A DNA stretch of 64,000 nucleotides from Janthinobacterium agaricidamnosum NBRC 102515 = DSM 9628 (GCF_000723165.1 NZ_HG322949.1:3279267-3343266), one strand, 5' to 3'. Shown: positions 8,525 to 16,779, counted from the first letter of the stretch. The notes: a model not told the origin generated them from the sequence alone. A program made the numbers and translations.

Positions 8525-9544
8525 ATGTCCGACCATCTTAACCATCAAACCATGTCCGCCGCCGTGCTGGAAACCTTCGGCGCCCCGATCCCATTAAAAC
8601 AGGTGGCGCGCCCGGTCGCCGGCCCCGGCCAGGTGCTGGTGCGCATCCACGCCAGCGGCATCAATCCGCTCGACCTCAAGATCGCCGCCGGCCAGGCGGC
8701 GCACGCCAAGGTGACTTTGCCGTCGATACCCGGCATCGACGTGGCCGGCGTGGTGGAAGCGGTCGGTCCCGGCGTCAGCCAGTTCAAGCCCGGCGATGAA
8801 GTCTACGGCATGGCCGGCGGCGTCGGCGGCGTGCCGGGCACGCTGGCGCAATACGGCGCGTTCGACGCCGACCTGCTGGCCATCAAGCCGGCCAACATGT
8901 CGATGCATGAGGCGGCCACCGTGCCGCTGATCTTCATCACCGCATGGGAAGGATTGGTCGACCGGGCCCGGGTCCAGACCGGCGACACGGTGCTGGTGCA
9001 TGGCGGCGCCGGCGGCGTCGGCCACATCGCGGTGCAACTGGCGCGCGCCTTCGGCGCCACCGTGTACGCCACCGGCAAGGCCGCCAGCAAGGCGGCGATC
9101 GAAGCGGCCGGCGCCACCGCCATCGATTACGAAAACCTCACGCCGCCGGAGTATGTCGAGCAATACACCGGCGGCAACGGCTACGACATCGTCTACGACA
9201 CCGTCGGCGGCGCCACGCTGGATCATGCGTTCCGCGCCGCGCGCCTGTACGGCGGCCACGTGGTCAGCTGCCTGGGCTGGGGCACCCATGCGCTGGCGCC
9301 GCTGTCGTTCCGCGCCGCCACCTATTCCGGCGTCTTCACGCTGCTGCCGCTGCTGAGCGGCAAAGGCCGCGCCAGCCACGGCGCCATCCTGCGCGCAGCG
9401 ACCGGCCTGATCGAAGCGGGCAAGGTCACGATCCGCACCGACCCGCGCCGCTTCGGCCTCGACGGCATCGCCGGCGCCTACCATGCCGCCAGCGATGGCA
9501 GTGCGCAGGGCAAGCTGGCGATCGATATCGTGCAGGAAGGTTGA
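8525..9544 (+). CDS. Zinc-independent MDR oxidoreductase, quinone-reductase-like
   Basis: A 339-residue medium-chain dehydrogenase/reductase. An alcohol-dehydrogenase-like GroES fold (residues about 20-130, with IHASGINPLDLKIAAG and PGIDVAGVVEAVG) is followed by a Rossmann NADPH domain (VLVHGGAGGVGHIAVQLARAFG). The structural zinc cysteines of true alcohol dehydrogenases are absent, which places it with NADPH:quinone oxidoreductases. The ATG at 8525 follows AGGAAAG. The frame is open further upstream through the neighbouring LysR gene, but that part is a shadow. Probably induced through the divergent LysR protein by an electrophile or quinone. Confidence 0.88.
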   Translation: MSDHLNHQTMSAAVLETFGAPIPLKQVARPVAGPGQVLVRIHASGINPLDLKIAAGQAAHAKVTLPSIPGIDVAGVVEAVGPGVSQFKPGDEVYGMAGGVGGVPGTLAQYGAFDADLLAIKPANMSMHEAATVPLIFITAWEGLVDRARVQTGDTVLVHGGAGGVGHIAVQLARAFGATVYATGKAASKAAIEAAGATAIDYENLTPPEYVEQYTGGNGYDIVYDTVGGATLDHAFRAARLYGGHVVSCLGWGTHALAPLSFRAATYSGVFTLLPLLSGKGRASHGAILRAATGLIEAGKVTIRTDPRRFGLDGIAGAYHAASDGSAQGKLAIDIVQEG

Positions 9545-9552
9545 AGCAGCTT

Positions 9553-10980
9553 TCAAGCATCCTTGAACAGCAAGAAAAACGTGGTCCCGCCGCCCGGCGG
9601 GCTGTCGGCGCGCACCGTGCCGCCGTGCAGGGTCATGATGGCGCGCACGATGGCCAATCCCAGGCCGGCCGAGCTGGACGCCGCGCCGCGCGCCGGGTCG
9701 GCCCGGTAGTAACGGTCGAAAATGTGCGGCAAGTGCACGGCCGCGATGCCGGCCCCGCTATTGCTGACCGCCAGTTCCACGCCATTGCCGACCCGGCGCG
9801 CCGACAGGCTCACCGCGCCGCCGCGCGGGGTGTGGCGGATCGCGTTCGACACCAGGTTGCCGACCGCGCGCTGCAACAGCACCGGATCGACGTGCAGCAC
9901 GATGGCGGAGGCTTCGACGATCAGGCGCACGCCGGCGTCGTCGGCCAGCATCTCGAAATAATCATGGATGCGGCGCAGTTCGCCATCCAGCTCCAGCCGT
10001 TCGCGCTGCAGCGCCATCCGGGCGTTGTCGACCCGCGCCAGGAACAGCGTGTTTTCGATCATGCGCGCCAGCCGTTCATATTCTTCGGCGTTCGACACCA
10101 GCAGCGCCTGGTACTCCTCGTTGCTGCGCGGGTGCGACAGCGCCACCTGGGTTTCGAGCATCAGCGTATTGAGCGGCGTGCGCAAGTCGTGCGCCAGGTC
10201 GGCCGCAAAGCCGGACAGGCGCTGCACGCCGTCTTCGAGCCGGTCCAGCATGGCGTTGAAGGCCAGGCCCAGCTCGCGCAATTCGACCGGCGCATCGCGC
10301 ACCGACAAGCGGGTGTTGAGGCGGTTGGTGCTGATGTCGTTGGCCTTGCCGGCCACCGAACGCAGTTGCCGGATGCTGTAGCGGGCGATGACAAACCCCA
10401 GCGCGGTAGCCAGCGCCGCGCCGATGCACAGCGCCCACAGCAAGTCGCTGGCATAGCGGCGCAGCATTTTCAGCCGGTCCGAGCGTTCGCGCGCCAGCGT
10501 GATGCGCACCGGCTGGCCCGCCGCGCCGTGATGGGTGCCGACCAGGCCGTCGGCGCTGAGCATGCGCCCGCTGCCGGCCGCCGGGGTCCAGTCGCGCACG
10601 TCGGCGACGGTCGGCTTGCGCCGGGCCGGCACGCTGTCGCCGGCCGGCAGCGGACGCGACGCCGGCGCGGTCTGCAGCAATGGCGCGCCGTCCGGCGCGC
10701 TGACCCTCAGCACGAAATCGTCTTGCCCGAACAGCGTGTCGAGCAGCGCGCGCGGCCCTTGCCCGACCGCCTGCAACGATGGCAATTCGCCCAGCACATG
10801 GCGGATCTGGGTCACCTTGCCGATCAATTCCAGGTCGTCGCGGTACGACATCTGGCTGGCCAGCGTCTGGTAAAGATAGGCGCCCACCGCCACGAAGGTC
10901 AGCACCGCGATCGAGGCGAACAACAGCGCCAGGCGCAAGGTGATCGACAGCGGGCGGCGTCGACGATGCGACCAATGCAT
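9553..10980 (-). CDS. CusS-like heavy-metal sensor histidine kinase
   Basis: A 475-residue membrane kinase. TM1 lies at about residues 12-37, then a periplasmic sensor loop of about 125 residues, and TM2 near 165-188. A HAMP segment follows, then the H-box (FAADLAHDLRTPLN, phospho-accepting His), the N-box (AVGNLVSNAIRHT) and glycine-rich ATP-lid motifs (SSAGLGLAIVRAIM). The ATG at 10980 shares one base with the stop of the response-regulator gene (TGATG junction), so the two are co-translated. The neighbouring copper genes point to Cu(I)/Ag(I) or another metal as signal. Confidence 0.9.
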   Translation of the reverse strand: MHWSHRRRRPLSITLRLALLFASIAVLTFVAVGAYLYQTLASQMSYRDDLELIGKVTQIRHVLGELPSLQAVGQGPRALLDTLFGQDDFVLRVSAPDGAPLLQTAPASRPLPAGDSVPARRKPTVADVRDWTPAAGSGRMLSADGLVGTHHGAAGQPVRITLARERSDRLKMLRRYASDLLWALCIGAALATALGFVIARYSIRQLRSVAGKANDISTNRLNTRLSVRDAPVELRELGLAFNAMLDRLEDGVQRLSGFAADLAHDLRTPLNTLMLETQVALSHPRSNEEYQALLVSNAEEYERLARMIENTLFLARVDNARMALQRERLELDGELRRIHDYFEMLADDAGVRLIVEASAIVLHVDPVLLQRAVGNLVSNAIRHTPRGGAVSLSARRVGNGVELAVSNSGAGIAAVHLPHIFDRYYRADPARGAASSSAGLGLAIVRAIMTLHGGTVRADSPPGGGTTFFLLFKDA

Positions 10981-11651
10981 CAGCTTTTCTCTTCCAGCAG
11001 GTAGCCGGAACCGCGCACCGTGTGGATCAGCTTGCAGGTGTAGGGATCGTCGATCTTGGCGCGCAGGCGGCGGATCGCGACATCGACGACGTTGGTGTCG
11101 GAATCGAAGTTCATGTCCCACACCATCGACGCGATCCGGGTGCGCGACAGCACTTCGCCCTGGCGCTTGACCAGCAGATGCAGCAAGGCGAATTCCTTGG
11201 CGGTCAGTTCGATGCGCGTCGCCTGGCGCGTCACGCGGCGCCGCAGCACGTCGATTTCCAGGTCGGCCACGCGGTACAGTTCGGCCTCGCGCACCGGGCC
11301 GCGCCGCAACAGGGTCTTGACCCGCGCCAGCAATTCGGTGAAGTCGAACGGCTTGACCAGGTAATCGTCGGCGCCCAGTTCCAGTCCCTTGACGCGGTCG
11401 CTGACATCGTCGCGCGCGGTCAGGAACAGCACCGGCGTATCCTTGCGCTCGCGCAGCCCGGCCAGCACCGACCAGCCATCCATTTGCGGCAGCATCACGT
11501 CGAGCACGATCAAATCGTATTCCTGTTCCAGCGCCAGGTTCAGGCCATCGGCGCCGTTACGGGCCAGGTCGGCCACATAACCGGATTCCTGCAGCCCCTT
11601 GAGCAGATAGTCGCCGGCCTTGGGCTCGTCCTCCACCACCAGTATTTTCAT
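10980..11651 (-). CDS. CusR/CopR-like OmpR-family response regulator
   Basis: A 223-residue regulator. The receiver domain is residues 1-120 (EDEP acidic pocket, [12 protein letters not shown] with the phospho-Asp, [16 protein letters not shown]), and the winged helix is residues 125-222 ([33 protein letters not shown]). It belongs to the heavy-metal response regulator branch (CusR, CopR, IrlR). The ATG at 11651 begins the canonical [10 protein letters not shown]; the frame is open upstream to 11729 but that extension lacks family similarity. First gene of the pair, divergent from the CzcE/DUF305/YVTN genes. Confidence 0.93.
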   Translation of the reverse strand: MKILVVEDEPKAGDYLLKGLQESGYVADLARNGADGLNLALEQEYDLIVLDVMLPQMDGWSVLAGLRERKDTPVLFLTARDDVSDRVKGLELGADDYLVKPFDFTELLARVKTLLRRGPVREAELYRVADLEIDVLRRRVTRQATRIELTAKEFALLHLLVKRQGEVLSRTRIASMVWDMNFDSDTNVVDVAIRRLRAKIDDPYTCKLIHTVRGSGYLLEEKS

Positions 11652-11702
11652 GATTTTTACCTTTCCCGAGTCCGTATTGTCGGTGTTTACGACGCGGCGG
11701 GG

Positions 11703-11718
11703 ATTACAAATGTGTAAT
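11703..11718. promoter_or_regulatory. Cop-box-like operator (ATTACA-N4-TGTAAT)
   Basis: A perfect interrupted palindrome, ATTACA, AATG, TGTAAT, lies 52 bases upstream of the response-regulator start and 95 bases upstream of the first CzcE-like gene. It has the TTACA/TGTAA form described for copper-responsive CopR/CusR sites. It probably serves both divergent promoters. Confidence 0.65.
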
Positions 11719-11812
11719 ACGCGAGTCATGTTCCCGTCAGCCGGCTCCAGCCATACTGCACGCCATCGATCGCCAAATCGTACACATCAACCACACTAAA
11801 GGAAAACACATC

Positions 11813-12148
11813 ATGCGTAAATCGTTCCGCGCCGCCATCCTGTGCGCCGCCCTGCCCGCCAGCTTCGCCGCCAGCGCGCAAACCAATACCGTCCACGATG
11901 CGCCATATGGCAGCGCCGCGCCGGCCAGCGCCGCACAGCGCCAGGTCAGCATCACCCCGGATACCGCATCGGTCAACGTCAGCAATGGCGAAACCGTGGA
12001 ATTCAAGCTCAACGGCGGCAGTTTCACTTACCACTTCGCCACGCTGCGCCGCGAAGCGTCGTTCGACCTGGCGCAAATCGCCCCGGCCGGCGCGGCCAGC
12101 GGCAAGGTCACCGTCTATGTCGCCGCCAATCCGCTGTACGCCAACTAA
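11813..12148 (+). CDS. CzcE-like periplasmic metal-binding protein, copy 1
   Basis: A 111-residue exported protein with a signal peptide (about 1-22) and a compact beta domain resembling CzcE of Cupriavidus (ITPDTASVNVSNGETVEFKLNG, FTYHFAT, VTVYVAANPLY). CzcE is a periplasmic copper-binding protein with a modulating role in metal resistance. This is the most divergent of four paralogues here and the first gene downstream of the cop box. AAAGGAAA precedes the ATG. The DUF305 gene follows after 24 bases, so they form an operon. Confidence 0.8.
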   Translation: MRKSFRAAILCAALPASFAASAQTNTVHDAPYGSAAPASAAQRQVSITPDTASVNVSNGETVEFKLNGGSFTYHFATLRREASFDLAQIAPAGAASGKVTVYVAANPLYAN

Positions 12149-12172
12149 CCGCATCCTGCCCAAGGAAACGCC

Positions 12173-12571
12173 ATGCGCACCTCCCCCCTGCCAAAAATCG
12201 GCCTGTGCCTGCTGCTGACCCTGGGCGCGGCGACCGCCGGCGCCCAGGAACAGCACCATCACGGCACGGCGGCGCCAGCCGGAACGGCGCCGCCGGTATT
12301 CATCGCCAGCAGCGCCAGGCCGTTCGCCGCATTGATGGACGACGCCATGGCCGTGATGGATTACGGCATGAAGCAGGCGCCGATGAACGGCGTCAGCGAA
12401 CATGATTTCGTCACGATGATGATGCCGCACCACCAGGGCGCGGTCGACATGGCCAGGGCGGTGCTGCTGACCACCGGGGACCCGGAAATCCGCAACCTGG
12501 CGCTGGGCATCATCGCCGAACAGCAAACCGAGATCCAGGTGATGCAAGCCTGGCTGAAGCGCCACCCATGA
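12173..12571 (+). CDS. DUF305 exported protein, copper-associated
   Basis: A 132-residue exported protein: signal peptide about 1-24, a His-rich linker (EQHHHG), then a DUF305 four-helix, ferritin-like domain with the family motif FVTMMMPHHQGAVDMA and a second helix pair ending QAWLKRHP. DUF305 proteins occur widely in copper islands; the Met/His-rich face suggests Cu binding in the periplasm. AAGGAAA lies 8 bases before the ATG. Its stop overlaps an ATG of the downstream frame (ATGA at 12568). Confidence 0.85.
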   Translation: MRTSPLPKIGLCLLLTLGAATAGAQEQHHHGTAAPAGTAPPVFIASSARPFAALMDDAMAVMDYGMKQAPMNGVSEHDFVTMMMPHHQGAVDMARAVLLTTGDPEIRNLALGIIAEQQTEIQVMQAWLKRHP

Positions 12572-12603
12572 ACGCAGATAAACCATTCAAGAGAGCATCC
12601 AGC

Positions 12604-13995
12604 ATGAAGACCTTCATCACCAGCGCGGGCCTGGCCGCCGGCGCCCTGCTGCTGTCGCCGGCCTGGGCCGCGCCATCGGCGCAAGACCGGGTGTATACCG
12701 CCGACCAGAATAGCAACACCGTCTCGGTGTTCAACCCCGCCGACAATACGCTGCTGGGGCAGATCAAGCTGGGCAACGTGCGGCCGGACGTGCTGTCGCC
12801 GCTGTACCGCGGTGAAATCAATGTCCATGGCCTGGGATTTTCGCCCGACCACAAGACGCTGATCGCCATTTCCAACGGTTCCAACTCGGTCACCTTCATC
12901 GACACCGCGACCAACCAGGTCAAGGGCAAGACCTATATCGGCCGCTCGCCGCACGAAGGCTTTTTCAGCGCCGACGGCAAGGAAGTCTGGGTGGTGGTGC
13001 GCGGCGAAGACTATATCTCGGTGATCGATCCCGCGACGTTCAAGGAAACCCGCCGCATCCAGACCGACCTCGGTCCCGGCATGGTGCAATTCCACCCGGA
13101 CGGCAAGCTGGCGTTCGTGGTGTCGAGCTTCACGCCGACGGTCGACGTCATCGACGTCAAGTCGCATCAAATCATCAAGCGCATCGGCGTGGTCAGCCCG
13201 TTCTCGCCGTTCCTGCAATTCACGCCGGACTTCAGCGAAATATGGATGACCCACAAGGACGTCGGCAAGGTCACGCGCATCGATACCCGCACGCTGGAAG
13301 TGAGCGGCGTGATCGACACCGGCCTGATCACCAACCACCTGGCGTTCGCCACCGTGGCCGGCCAGGTGCATGCGTTTGTCAGCATCGGCGGCGAAAACGT
13401 GGTCAAGGTCTACAGCACCGGCAAGGAAGCCAGGCTGCTGGCCACCATCCCGACCGGCGCGCTGCCGCACGGCGTCTGGACTGCCGACGACAGCAGCCGG
13501 GTCTACGTGGGGCTGGAAAACGGCGACGGCGTCGATGTGATCGACCCGGCCGCCAGCCAGGTGGTCGGACACATGCCGGGCGGCCAGGCGCCGCAGGCGC
13601 TGGTGTATTTGTCGCACGTGGCGGCGTCCGGCGACGACCATCCGAACCTGCTGCCGCGCGTGAACCAGGACCCGCACAATATCCGCCTGCAGCCGGTCGG
13701 CGCCGGCGCCGGCACGGGCTTTATCGTGGTGCGCAGCCTGGGCGTGGTCGATGCGATGGAAGTGTCCTTGTATAAATTAAAACCTGACACGATCTATAAC
13801 GTTTATCAAAGCAGCCAGGCGGCGCCGGTCGGCAGCTTCCGTACCGATGGCAAGGGCATGGCGAACGGCACCATGATCGGACCGGTGCGCGCGCCGGCGC
13901 GCAGCGATGCGCCCGGCGCCGCCGACCGCATCCTGGTGATGCAAGACGGGCAAGCGGCAAACCCTCAAAAAGCAACACTAGCAAGCAATTTATAA
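12604..13995 (+). CDS. Exported YVTN/YncE-like beta-propeller protein
   Basis: A 463-residue exported protein. After the signal peptide (about 1-22, ending PAWA) come repeated blades of the 40-residue YVTN type (VYTADQNSNTVSVFNPADN, VSVIDPATF, VDVIDPAASQVVG). Such propellers bind partners or metals in the periplasm; in copper clusters their role is not defined. The ATG at 12604 gives a standard signal peptide and follows AAGAGAG. An in-frame ATG at 12568, overlapping the DUF305 stop, would add 12 residues and could couple translation. The C-terminal 100 residues do not show the repeat. Confidence 0.8.
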   Translation: MKTFITSAGLAAGALLLSPAWAAPSAQDRVYTADQNSNTVSVFNPADNTLLGQIKLGNVRPDVLSPLYRGEINVHGLGFSPDHKTLIAISNGSNSVTFIDTATNQVKGKTYIGRSPHEGFFSADGKEVWVVVRGEDYISVIDPATFKETRRIQTDLGPGMVQFHPDGKLAFVVSSFTPTVDVIDVKSHQIIKRIGVVSPFSPFLQFTPDFSEIWMTHKDVGKVTRIDTRTLEVSGVIDTGLITNHLAFATVAGQVHAFVSIGGENVVKVYSTGKEARLLATIPTGALPHGVWTADDSSRVYVGLENGDGVDVIDPAASQVVGHMPGGQAPQALVYLSHVAASGDDHPNLLPRVNQDPHNIRLQPVGAGAGTGFIVVRSLGVVDAMEVSLYKLKPDTIYNVYQSSQAAPVGSFRTDGKGMANGTMIGPVRAPARSDAPGAADRILVMQDGQAANPQKATLASNL

Positions 13996-14015
13996 ATCTA
14001 CGGAGTAAAATCAAG

Positions 14016-14051
14016 CTGTGTAATCGGACGATAAAATCCGCTTGCACAGCC
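14016..14051. other. Nested hairpin between the propeller gene and CzcE copy 2
   Basis: GCTGTG (14016) pairs with CACAGC (14046), and inside it CGGA pairs with TCCG around an AT-rich loop. There is no T-run after it, so it is not a textbook terminator; it may be an mRNA structure or processing site in the 176-base gap. Confidence 0.35.
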
Positions 14052-14171
14052 GCGTTGCGAAGCTGGCAAGCATGTTTATCAACTTCTTGCCGGGGCCCGA
14101 TGGTCGTGATTCCTTCCACCGAAAGCAGCACGACAATCAGCAAGCAACTTCAACTCTATAGAAAGCCCATC

Positions 14172-14516
14172 ATGTTCACACGCCTCTCCATCGCAGCCGC
14201 CGCTGCCCTCCTGTCCTCGGCCATGCTGCTGCCCGGTGCGCAAGCCGCCGGCCCGACCGGCACCGCCGCCGACTTTGGCAGCCTGGTGTCCGACAGCACG
14301 CCTGCGCGCCAGATCACGATCGATGCGCAAACCAGGTCGGTCAACGTCAAGGACGGCGAAACCGTCAAGTTCAACGTCGGCGGCAAGAGCTTCGTGTGGC
14401 ATTTCGAGACTTTCCACGACGCGCTCGACGTCGACCTGTCGCTGATCGCGCCGGCCGGCATCAAGGTCGACGGTATCGTCGCCTATATCGCCGCCAACCC
14501 GCTGTACCGTGGTTAA
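14172..14516 (+). CDS. CzcE-like periplasmic metal-binding protein, copy 2
   Basis: A 114-residue exported protein. Signal peptide about 1-23 (ends AQAA), then a CzcE-like domain with TIDAQTRSVNVKDGETVKFN, KSFVWHFETF and VAYIAANPLYRG. It is close to copies 3 and 4 and less close to copy 1. The ATG at 14172 is used because the signal peptide starts there; the frame is open back to 14055 without similarity. It stands alone between a 176-base and a 260-base gap, so it may have its own promoter. Confidence 0.8.
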   Translation: MFTRLSIAAAAALLSSAMLLPGAQAAGPTGTAADFGSLVSDSTPARQITIDAQTRSVNVKDGETVKFNVGGKSFVWHFETFHDALDVDLSLIAPAGIKVDGIVAYIAANPLYRG

Positions 14517-14776
14517 ACACCAGCGGCGCCTGCCGTTCTGACGCGGCAGGCAGCCTCCCTGTTCCCCCTCGATATTCCCTTCCGCAGCATCGCTACGCTT
14601 GCGTGTTGATCGTTCGGCCATGTTGCCGCATCAACCACGCCCCTGACTGCGCGGCTTCCCGATGTTTAATGAAAATTTCATCAAAGCTTAATGAATGCGC
14701 CGATGTCGCTGGTCATACTACAGACCACCGATCGCGATGAACATCGCTGTCATTTTTCATTACAAGGAAGATCATC

Positions 14777-15127
14777 ATGATCAGATTGAAACACCTGGCC
14801 GGCGCGGCGGCCATCGCCGCGCTGTCTTCAAGCATGCTGCTGCCCGCCGCACAGGCGGCCGCGCCTACCGGCGGCGGCGCCGATTACGGCATGCAGGTAG
14901 CGCCGGACACGCCGGCGCGCGAAGTGACTATCGATGCGCAAACCAGGTCGGTCAACGTCGAGGATGGCGAAACCGTCAAGTTCAACGTCAACGGCAAAAG
15001 CTTTGTGTGGCACTTCGCAACCTTCAGCGAAGCCGGCAACGTCAAACTGTCGCGCATCGCGCCGGCCGGCATCGATGTCAAGCGAGTGACCGCCTATATC
15101 GACAGCAATCCTCTCTACCGCGGTTAA
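14777..15127 (+). CDS. CzcE-like periplasmic metal-binding protein, copy 3
   Basis: A 116-residue exported protein: signal peptide about 1-26, then the CzcE-like domain (VTIDAQTRSVNVEDGETVKF, GKSFVWHFATF, VTAYIDSNPLYRG). CAAGGAAG lies 8 bases before the ATG. The upstream 260-base gap carries two TTAATGA repeats 22 bases apart (from about 14666) that could be a two-component regulator site. Tandem duplication of copy 2 or 4 is the simplest origin. Confidence 0.8.
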   Translation: MIRLKHLAGAAAIAALSSSMLLPAAQAAAPTGGGADYGMQVAPDTPAREVTIDAQTRSVNVEDGETVKFNVNGKSFVWHFATFSEAGNVKLSRIAPAGIDVKRVTAYIDSNPLYRG

Positions 15128-15133
15128 GCGCAC

Positions 15134-15187
15134 CTGACAAGACGTCCATGGCGGCGTTGCATCGCCTTGCCCTGAACGTCTTGTCAG
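15134..15187. repeat. Dispersed hairpin element, copy A
   Basis: A perfect 12-base stem, CTGACAAGACGT (15134-15145) with ACGTCTTGTCAG (15176-15187), encloses a 30-base loop containing CCATGGCGGCGTTGCA. The reverse complement of this core matches copies at 23385-23450 and 37056-37152, and part of it recurs at 16893-16915. Confidence 0.8.
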
Positions 15188-15227
15188 TCGTTCCGAAACG
15201 CCCGCCCTTTCTCCTCTCTTCAGCAAA

Positions 15228-15245
15228 CTGTCATTTTTTTGTCAT
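15228..15245 (+). promoter_or_regulatory. Pho-box-like direct repeat upstream of CzcE copy 4
   Basis: CTGTCAT, four T, then TTGTCAT are heptamers spaced 11 bases apart, the PhoB-site geometry, about 97 bases upstream of the ATG at 15343. OmpR-family regulators other than PhoB use similar 11-base repeats, so the two-component system of this island is an alternative user. Confidence 0.4.
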
Positions 15246-15342
15246 GACGACGTCATGATCCTGTCAGCGCGCGATGGCCATACTGTTTTCCATCGACGCA
15301 GATTACGCCGATTCCACTCTTGACCTTAAAAGGAAATTCATC

Positions 15343-15693
15343 ATGTTTACGTTCAAAAACTTCGCCGGTGCAGCCGCCATCGCCATCCTGTCCTCGACCA
15401 TGCTGCTGCCAGCCGCCCAGGCGTACGTGCCGAACGGCACAGCCGCCGACTTCGGCAGCCTGGTGGCGCCAGACACCCCGGCACGGGAAATCACCATCGA
15501 CGCGAACACCAAATCGGTCAACGTCACCGATGGCGAAACCGTCAAGTTCAATGTCAACGGCAAAAGCTTCGTGTGGCGTTTCGACACCTACCACGACGCC
15601 TTCAACGTCAAACTGTCGCTGCTCGCGCCAAACAGCATCAACGTCGATGGCGTTACCGCCTACATCTCCAGCAATTCCCTGTACCGCGGCTGA
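15343..15693 (+). CDS. CzcE-like periplasmic metal-binding protein, copy 4
   Basis: A 116-residue exported protein with signal peptide about 1-26 (ends AAQA) and the CzcE-like domain (ITIDANTKSVNVTDGETVKF, KSFVWRFDTYHDA, VTAYISSNSLYRG). His of the WHF motif seen in copies 2 and 3 is Arg here (WRF), so metal affinity may differ. AAAAGGAAA precedes the ATG. It converges on the PCu(A)C gene with only 8 bases between the stops. Confidence 0.8.
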   Translation: MFTFKNFAGAAAIAILSSTMLLPAAQAYVPNGTAADFGSLVAPDTPAREITIDANTKSVNVTDGETVKFNVNGKSFVWRFDTYHDAFNVKLSLLAPNSINVDGVTAYISSNSLYRG

Positions 15694-15701
15694 TGCGCTT
15701 G

Positions 15702-16160
15702 TCAGTGATGCATCGCGCCGGCCGATGACAATGGCCGCGCGATCGCATTCACTTCTATCGTTTCACGTTTCTTATCGCTTCCTTCGACGACCAGCGTCAG
15801 CGGCACCTTGTCGCCAGCCTTGACCTGCCCTTTCAATTCCAGCAGCATGATGTGGAAGCCGCCCGGCTTCAATTCGACCATCTTCCCGGCCGGCAGGTCC
15901 AGCCCCGCGACCTGGCGCATCACCATCGTATCGCCCGACATTTCCATCTGGTGAATCTCCACCACGCCGGCCACCGGCGAACGGGCCTCGACCAGCCGCG
16001 CATTTCGCAGCGACGTCAGTTGCATGAAGGCGCCGGTGGCTTTTTGCGCCGCCACGGTGCCGCGCACCCAGGCCTCGCCGACGGTGACTTGCGGCGCGGC
16101 CAGCGCCGACAAGGATAAGGTAGCCAGGGTCACGGCCAGCAAGCGGTTCAGATAAGTCAT
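15702..16160 (-). CDS. Periplasmic copper chaperone PCu(A)C
   Basis: A 152-residue exported protein: signal peptide about 1-21, then the PCu(A)C beta-barrel with the copper-ligand pattern of the family (VEIHQMEMSGDTMVM followed after about 20 residues by GGFHIMLL). PCu(A)C delivers Cu(I) to the CuA or CuB site of cytochrome oxidase in partnership with SCO. It lies 4 bases downstream of the SCO gene in one operon, which fits that pathway. The His-containing tail (AGAMHH) may add a further copper ligand. Confidence 0.92.
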   Translation of the reverse strand: MTYLNRLLAVTLATLSLSALAAPQVTVGEAWVRGTVAAQKATGAFMQLTSLRNARLVEARSPVAGVVEIHQMEMSGDTMVMRQVAGLDLPAGKMVELKPGGFHIMLLELKGQVKAGDKVPLTLVVEGSDKKRETIEVNAIARPLSSAGAMHH

Positions 16161-16164
16161 GGGG

Positions 16165-16779
16165 TCAGCCTTTGAAAAAATTCAAAATGGAACTCGATCG
16201 GGAATACATCAGCGAGCGCAGGTCGGCCGCGCACTCGTCGGCGGTTTCCTCGTGTTTCATGGCCAGCCGGATCTTGCCCTTGTCATCGAAGACATAGGTG
16301 ATCGCGGTATGGTCCATGGTGTAGGAACTGCCGCTGGGGACTTTCTTGTAAAAGATCTTGAAGTCGGCGGCCGCCCTGGCGGTTTGCGCCAGGTCGCCAT
16401 GCAGGCCGAGGAAGTCCGGGTCGAACGCGGCCATGTACTCGGCCAGCAAGGCCGGCGTGTCGCGTTCCGGATCGACGCTGACAAACACCACCTTGACGCG
16501 GGCGCCGTCGGCACCGAGCTTGCGGCGGATTTCAACCGCGCGCGACAGCGCCGTCGGACACACGTCCGGACATTGCGTAAAGCCGAAAAACAGCATCACG
16601 TACTGGCCGCGGAAATCGGCCAGCGAATAGCGGCGCCCGGCCGGGCCTTCCAAGTGAAAATCGGGACCGTAGGCGGCGCCGGTGATATCGATGGCGGTGT
16701 AATGCGGCGGCTGGCTGTCGCAGCCGGCGAGCGGCAGCAATCCTCCAGCGGCGCTGAGGATGAAAGAACGGCGATGCAT
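16165..16779 (-). CDS. SCO1/SenC family copper-insertion protein
   Basis: A 204-residue SCO protein. The N-terminus looks like a lipoprotein signal (LLPLAGCDS, lipobox Cys). The thioredoxin-like domain carries CPDVC and the downstream conserved His (TMDHTAITYVFD), the three copper ligands. SCO proteins reduce or metallate the CuA centre of cytochrome oxidase. The ATG at 16779 has AGGAG about 9 bases upstream; a TTG three codons earlier is less likely. First gene of the SCO-PCu(A)C operon. Confidence 0.92.
   Translation of the reverse strand: MHRRSFILSAAGGLLPLAGCDSQPPHYTAIDITGAAYGPDFHLEGPAGRRYSLADFRGQYVMLFFGFTQCPDVCPTALSRAVEIRRKLGADGARVKVVFVSVDPERDTPALLAEYMAAFDPDFLGLHGDLAQTARAAADFKIFYKKVPSGSSYTMDHTAITYVFDDKGKIRLAMKHEETADECAADLRSLMYSRSSSILNFFKG

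Noticed and set aside
8944..11004. 686-codon plus-strand frame across the oxidoreductase and histidine kinase
   Set aside because: It runs out of frame through one gene and antisense through another, with no start signal or domain.
14747..14753. Pho-box call in front of CzcE copy 3
   Set aside because: Only one CTGTCAT unit is present, 24 bases from the start codon; the second heptamer does not match.
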